Source of the DNA: Streptomyces carpinensis
GTDB taxonomy: Bacteria > Actinomycetota > Actinomycetes > Streptomycetales > Streptomycetaceae
NCBI RefSeq assembly: GCF_002154505.1
Contig: NZ_MUBM01000008.1
Coordinates: forward strand, 1 to 44,505
Direction: 5' to 3'
DNA length: 44,505 bases
This document shows, one piece after another, positions 40,712 through 44,505 of this stretch (positions within the stretch are counted from its first letter, which is position 1; each line of letters opens with the position of its first letter). The notes under the pieces are model-generated. The model made no database searches. It was given only the letters and a program-made list of their open reading frames with translations, and was not told the DNA's origin. Made by a program: the position numbers and the translations under genes.

Positions 40712-43051
40712 CTACTTCACCGCGGGCCCGACCTCGAGATCGATCGTGGAGCCATCCTTGGCCACCTTTTCGATCTTGATCTTGGTGTTGGTGTCAGTGA
40801 TCTTGACACCGCCGGCCGGGTTCGACGCGTCGTAGTAGGTGCTCGTGTGGTCGTTGAAGACCGGCACCCCCTTCTGCGACGCGATCCGCACCGGCACGCC
40901 CGCCTTGTGCAGCGTGATGGCGTCGGTGGGCTCCAGGGTGAACGGCGAGTCGTAGGCCTGGAACCGGTTGCGCAGCAGCGTGCCGTCGGTCCACTTCAGC
41001 GGCGTCGGGTGCGAGTCGACCGGCAGGATCAGACCGGTGCCGGGGTGGTCGGCGGTGTTGTTGTCCGGCTGCGAGGTGTCCCACTTCCAGATCAACAGGC
41101 CGTTCTGGTACGGGATGTGCTCCACCCAGTCCGGACGGGTCGTCGAGAAGCCGAAGTTGTACGGGCCGACCTGCAGGGTCTTGTCGTACGAAACGTACTG
41201 CCGGTTCTCGGCGACGTAGTACTGCTTGTAGTCCTTGGTGAAGGACGCGCCGATGCGGGAGAAGCCGGCCGCCGTCCAGGCCGGGTCGGCGCTCTCCGCG
41301 TTGTCGGAGAAGACCGTCGAGCCGTCCGCGGTCAGCGTGATCTCGTCGGCCGCGAAGCCCTTGAGCGCCACACCGCCGTCGGTCTGGTAGCGGAAGCGCA
41401 GGTCGAACTTCTTGCCCGCGTAGGCGTCCAGCGGGTACGACAGCTTCGCGTACGCGTCGATCGAACCGGTCAGCCCCGGCTTGTCGCTGGCGTCGCGCGG
41501 GATCGGCTGACCGTTCACCGTGCCGTCCAGGGCGGTCCAGTTGGCGCCGCCGTCGGTCGACACCTCGGCGTAGAGGTAGTCGTACTCGGCCTCGATGTCG
41601 TACCAGCCGTCCAGGGACAGCGTGGCCGAGGACTTGCCGGTGAGGTCGACCGAGCGGGTCAGGGTGTTCTTCAGGTCGTTGCCGCTGCCGCTCCACCACT
41701 GGCTCGCGCCCTGGGCCGGGGCGACCACCTCGGTCTTGACGGCCTTGTCGGGCAGCGAGACGACCAGCGCCTGCTTGCGCTTGGTGTTGTACTCGGCCAG
41801 GCCCAGCTTGTGCGAGGAGTTCACGCCGGCCTTGGCCGTGTCGTAGTTGAGCCAGCCCAGCTGGAGCTTGTCCCAGGCGTTCAGGTCGCCGGGCAGGTTG
41901 CCGATGGCCTCCTTGCCCGTGCCCAGCCACGAACCGGACGACATCAGCGTCCAGAACCCGGTGGAGTTCTCACCGCCGTTGGTGTCGTACTCGTCCGGCA
42001 GACCGAGGTCGTGGCCGTACTCGTGGGCGAAGACGCCGAGTCCGCCGTTCTCCGGCTGGATGGTGTAGTCGCCGACCCAGATGCCGGTGTCGCCGATCTG
42101 GGTGCCGCCGAGCTTGTTGTCGTCCGGGCCGGTGGCGCCGGCGTCGGTGCCGAAGGCGTACCAGCGGTGGGCCCAGATGGCGTCCGTGCCCTGGGCGCCG
42201 CCGCCCGCGGACTCGTCCTCGCCGGCGTGCACGATCTGGAAGTGGTCGATGTAGCCGTCGGGCTCGTTGAAGTTCCCGTCGCCGTCGTGGTCGTAGCGGT
42301 CCCACTGGTCGAACTTGGCGAGCTCGGCGCGGATCTCGGCCGCGGTGTCGCCGGCGGCCTCACGCTGGGCGACCCAGGCGTTGACGCCGTCCCGGACCGC
42401 GTACCAGGCAGCGGCGTCGCCGGCCTTGTTGGAGCCGTAACGCGCCTCGTTGTAGGGGATCTTGACCCAGTCGGTCACTTCGCCGTCGACGGAGTAGCGG
42501 CCCGAGGACTGCGTCTCGTAGTACTTCTTCAGCGACTCGGTGTCCTTGCCGGTGCCGAAGTACAGGTCCTGGTAGTGCTTCTGGTTGTAGTCCGCCTGCC
42601 AGTCCGTACTGTTGTCCTTCGTACGGTCGGGCGCGGCTATCTCGTTGTGCCGCGGGCCGGGGGTGCCGCCGTAGCGGCTGTCGACCTGGTCGCCGAACTC
42701 GACCAGGATCGTGAAGATCTTGTCGGTCTTCTCGCGACCGAGTTCGACGTACTTGCTCTTGCCCTTCTTGTCCTTGAGCTGGACGACGTTCGAACCGTCG
42801 CGGTTGTTGACCTTGGCCTTGCCGGATATGACCTGGTTGAGCGCTTCCTGACGCTGAGCATCCTGGGTCTTGCTCAGCGGGCCGTCGAAGTCGTGTTCCC
42901 TCTGCTTCGACAGCGGGTCCTGCCGGTCCACGGATGCGGAGCTGTCCGTCGTGGCGGCCTCCGCAACGGCGAACGTCGAGAACGTGGCGGTGGCCGCCGC
43001 GAGCGCGACCCCGATCGCGGCCGTTCTGAACGTCCAGGTTCTGCCTGTCAC
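40712..43051 (-). CDS. Secreted M6 (immune inhibitor A) metalloprotease
   Basis: 779 residues from GTG at 43051, preceded by GGGGAGG with seven bases of spacing; the frame to 43126 is unlikely. Signal peptide at residues 1-32 with an AEA end. A pro-region lies to about 100. The catalytic zinc motif is H343-E-Y-G-H347 followed by GLPDEYD, as in InhA. A DHDGDG calcium-type loop is at 254-260. The C-terminal half contains beta-sandwich domains (DLTGKSSATLSLDGWYDIE, FDLRFRYQTDGGV) common in secreted M6 proteases. It degrades extracellular proteins. The upstream region holds two inverted repeats. Confidence 0.93.
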   Translation of the reverse strand: MTGRTWTFRTAAIGVALAAATATFSTFAVAEAATTDSSASVDRQDPLSKQREHDFDGPLSKTQDAQRQEALNQVISGKAKVNNRDGSNVVQLKDKKGKSKYVELGREKTDKIFTILVEFGDQVDSRYGGTPGPRHNEIAAPDRTKDNSTDWQADYNQKHYQDLYFGTGKDTESLKKYYETQSSGRYSVDGEVTDWVKIPYNEARYGSNKAGDAAAWYAVRDGVNAWVAQREAAGDTAAEIRAELAKFDQWDRYDHDGDGNFNEPDGYIDHFQIVHAGEDESAGGGAQGTDAIWAHRWYAFGTDAGATGPDDNKLGGTQIGDTGIWVGDYTIQPENGGLGVFAHEYGHDLGLPDEYDTNGGENSTGFWTLMSSGSWLGTGKEAIGNLPGDLNAWDKLQLGWLNYDTAKAGVNSSHKLGLAEYNTKRKQALVVSLPDKAVKTEVVAPAQGASQWWSGSGNDLKNTLTRSVDLTGKSSATLSLDGWYDIEAEYDYLYAEVSTDGGANWTALDGTVNGQPIPRDASDKPGLTGSIDAYAKLSYPLDAYAGKKFDLRFRYQTDGGVALKGFAADEITLTADGSTVFSDNAESADPAWTAAGFSRIGASFTKDYKQYYVAENRQYVSYDKTLQVGPYNFGFSTTRPDWVEHIPYQNGLLIWKWDTSQPDNNTADHPGTGLILPVDSHPTPLKWTDGTLLRNRFQAYDSPFTLEPTDAITLHKAGVPVRIASQKGVPVFNDHTSTYYDASNPAGGVKITDTNTKIKIEKVAKDGSTIDLEVGPAVK

Positions 43052-43132
43052 TTGATGTCCTCCCCTGACGCGTCCGGACGCGCGGAAGGGGGGTCTCAGG
43101 CGACGAGAAGGTCCGCGCGCGATCAACGCGTG

Positions 43133-43156
43133 TAGTCAAGTGACGACATTTGACTA
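43133..43156. promoter_or_regulatory. Inverted repeat upstream of the M6 protease
   Basis: Seven-base arms TAGTCAA and TTGACTA around ten bases, about 80 bases before the protease GTG. TTGACT on each strand is also a -35-like hexamer. Confidence 0.45.
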
Positions 43157-43371
43157 GAGGTTTACGAGAAAAGACAGACCTTGACTTGGACAGTTCAAGT
43201 GCACTATGCGGAGCAGGCGTTCGCTTTACGAACGGCCGGGGGCGGTGACCCGTGCGGGCCGGTGGTGCTGCCGGGCGGGAGTGGGCGGCGGGGGCCGGCC
43301 GGAGGCGCGCTCGGCCGTGCGCCTGGTGGATGATGTGATTCCGTGCGCCCCCTATGCATCGGCACCGTGGG

Positions 43372-43390
43372 TTAGGTCACGCTTACCAAC
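43372..43390. promoter_or_regulatory. Possible DmdR/IdeR-type iron box
   Basis: TTAGGTCACGCTTACCAAC agrees with the streptomycete iron-box consensus TTAGGTTAGGCTCACCTAA at 14 of 19 positions by eye. It lies about 115 bases before the small membrane gene. Confidence 0.35.
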
Positions 43391-43505
43391 CGTTCCCCCC
43401 GGGCATGCAGGGGATTAAAGTCGATCGGCGGAACGCCCGGAAGTCGGCGGAAAGCCAGGCCGTCACCCCGTCTCGCCCCCAAAATCTTCCGAGGACACGA
43501 TTACC

Positions 43506-43805
43506 ATGCCTCGTCCGACTGCCGCACAGCTCGCCTACGGTTCCTGCACCGTGATCCTCTCGACGCTCGCCATGCTGCTGCTGTCACAGACGAGTTCGGG
43601 CTTGGGCATCACGGTCGTCGCTCTGGCGGCACTTGCCCTGGGACTCCTGGTCGCCATGACGGTGCCCCTGCCGAAGGCACAGGCGGCACCCGCCGGAACG
43701 GCCCGGGACTCCGCGGCCGTCGGCCGGGCCCCCAGGCAGGAATGGCGAGAGCCCGTCTCCGCGGGCGCGGAGCCGGGCCAGGGCAGGTCGGCGAGGGACT
43801 CCTGA
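43506..43805 (+). CDS. Small two-helix membrane protein
   Basis: 99 residues from ATG 43506; a GAGGA purine run lies about eight bases before. Two hydrophobic helices are seen, about residues 8-27 and 33-55 (ITVVALAALALGLLVAMTV), followed by a flexible polar tail rich in Ala, Arg, Ser and Pro to the end. No cysteines beyond one near the first helix. I recognise no named family. Similar short two-helix proteins are widespread in Streptomyces. It is convergent with the RDD gene (21 bases between stops). Confidence 0.7.
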   Translation: MPRPTAAQLAYGSCTVILSTLAMLLLSQTSSGLGITVVALAALALGLLVAMTVPLPKAQAAPAGTARDSAAVGRAPRQEWREPVSAGAEPGQGRSARDS

Positions 43806-43826
43806 CGCCGAGTCGGGCCGGGCAGG

Positions 43827-44505
43827 TCAGCGAGTCGTGCTGACCACCACCGTCTTGGCCGCCTTGTCGTGCAGTCCCTGCTTGTAGGGGCGGTCGAAGA
43901 AACTCCAGCCCCCGCAGATCGCCAGCCAGAAGCAGGCGCAGCAGAACCAGAACGGAATCCACAGCACCAACGCGCGCACCAACGCCGTCGCGACGGACGG
44001 GGTGGAGCCGTCGGCCAGGTCGGCCACGCGCATGCCCAGCCACTTCTTGCCGAAGGTCTGCCCCCATCTGGCGGTCATGAAGGTGTCGTAGGCGACGTAG
44101 AGCACCACGCCGACGGCCGACTGCCCGATGGACTTGCCGACTTCGACCTGATCGGCGTTCATCGTGTACTCGTTGACGTGGATCGCCCAGGTGATCACCC
44201 AGACGACGATGCCCACCAGGATCAGGTCGACGATCCGGGCGAGTGTGCGCTTGCCGCTGTCCGCGAGCGGGGGCATCCCGGAGAGCGGGTCCTCGGGGTA
44301 CGGGCCGCCGCCGTACGGGCCGCCCGGGTAGGAACCGCCATCGTACGGGGAGCCGCCTCCGCCGTAGGGGGCACCACCGCCTCCGCCGTACGGGGAACCG
44401 CCCGCGCCGTACGTGGAGCCGCCGGTGCCGCCGGCCTGGTCACCGCCTCCCGTGCCGCCGCCGGGCTGGTCACCGCCGGGTGGCGGGGGCGACCCGCCGT
44501 GGGGC
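43827..44505 (-). CDS. RDD family membrane protein with Gly/Pro/Tyr-rich N-terminus (5' partial)
   Basis: The frame is open through the window end, so the start lies beyond it; 225 codons plus a stop are present. The first 75 residues seen are a repetitive PYGGG/SPYGG/GGDQ tail, cytoplasmic and probably disordered. The RDD domain follows with its opening Arg-Asp segment (RTLARIVDLILVG), then AYDTFMTARWGQTFGKKWLGMRV as the second hallmark, and four membrane segments. RDD proteins are small membrane proteins of uncertain transport function. The ATG at 44274-44276 is an internal methionine, not the likely start. Confidence 0.85.
   Translation of the reverse strand, partial: PHGGSPPPPGGDQPGGGTGGGDQAGGTGGSTYGAGGSPYGGGGGAPYGGGGSPYDGGSYPGGPYGGGPYPEDPLSGMPPLADSGKRTLARIVDLILVGIVVWVITWAIHVNEYTMNADQVEVGKSIGQSAVGVVLYVAYDTFMTARWGQTFGKKWLGMRVADLADGSTPSVATALVRALVLWIPFWFCCACFWLAICGGWSFFDRPYKQGLHDKAAKTVVVSTTR

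Larger units (their letters stand above)
43052..43505. other. 454-base intergenic region upstream of the M6 protease and the small membrane gene
   Basis: No gene is seen. Toward the protease: TAGTCAA/TTGACTA (43133-43139 and 43150-43156) and CTTGA/TCAAG (43180-43184 and 43195-43199). Toward the small membrane gene: an iron-box-like sequence (43372-43390). A short reading frame at 43206-43418 lacks a ribosome site. Confidence 0.55.

Noticed and set aside
43206..43418. A 70-codon frame upstream of the small membrane protein
   Set aside because: No ribosome site and a composition like non-coding GC-rich DNA; it also covers the iron-box-like site.

Overview
The window reads as a Streptomyces chromosome arm-to-core segment. 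GC content is very high, codon third positions are almost all G or C, GTG starts are frequent, and GGAGG-type ribosome sites precede most genes. Gene content and order (pncA, pncB, clpS, DUF2017, mec-cysO-cysM, an Rv1339-like metallo-hydrolase, nag PTS, rph, rdgB, tRNA-Leu, bcp, a bifunctional PBP) match the conserved actinobacterial block known in Streptomyces and partly in Mycobacterium. Genus is an inference from content; no rRNA is present.

Layout. 1-2859: 5'-truncated PLD-nuclease/helicase/DUF3427 protein, then a gene remnant. 3105-9512: mostly minus-strand single genes (alpha/beta hydrolase, DUF2267, Hsp20, AhpD-like protein, GlxA-type regulator, MFS transporter). 9623-16084: DUF445 protein, GDSL esterase, DUF1707 protein and a three-gene ABC exporter operon. 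16277-19858: a bifunctional penicillin-binding protein with very long low-complexity tails. 19920-23121: a Gdx/SugE-type SMR exporter behind a guanidine-III riboswitch candidate, an orphan GroES-like protein, DUF3618, Bcp, a modular HNH protein and tRNA-Leu(UAG). 23132-28243: rdgB, a lipoprotein, rph and the N-acetylglucosamine PTS cluster nagF / nagE1 / nagE2 with DasR-type operators. 28310-34827: MBL-fold hydrolase, membrane-anchored PemK-like protein, lipoprotein, sedolisin (S53) protease, and the cysM-cysO-leader peptide-mec sulfur block. 35057-40072: amino-acid permease, DUF2017, clpS, and divergent pncB and pncA for NAD salvage. 40246-44505: small hypothetical, secreted M6 (InhA) protease, small membrane protein and an RDD protein cut by the window end.

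How it works together. Three small regulatory circuits stand out: guanidine sensing for an exporter; DasR control of GlcNAc uptake with two operators fused into a 27-bp palindrome; and a predicted leaderless, cysteine-ended leader peptide in front of cysO-cysM, whose sulfur carrier ends in Gly-Gly-Met-Arg and so would need trimming, plausibly by the JAMM protease encoded just upstream. Most convergent or operon borders carry strong, U-poor hairpin terminators. Many ORF starts were moved inward to sites with a ribosome-binding sequence; these changes are stated in the entries.
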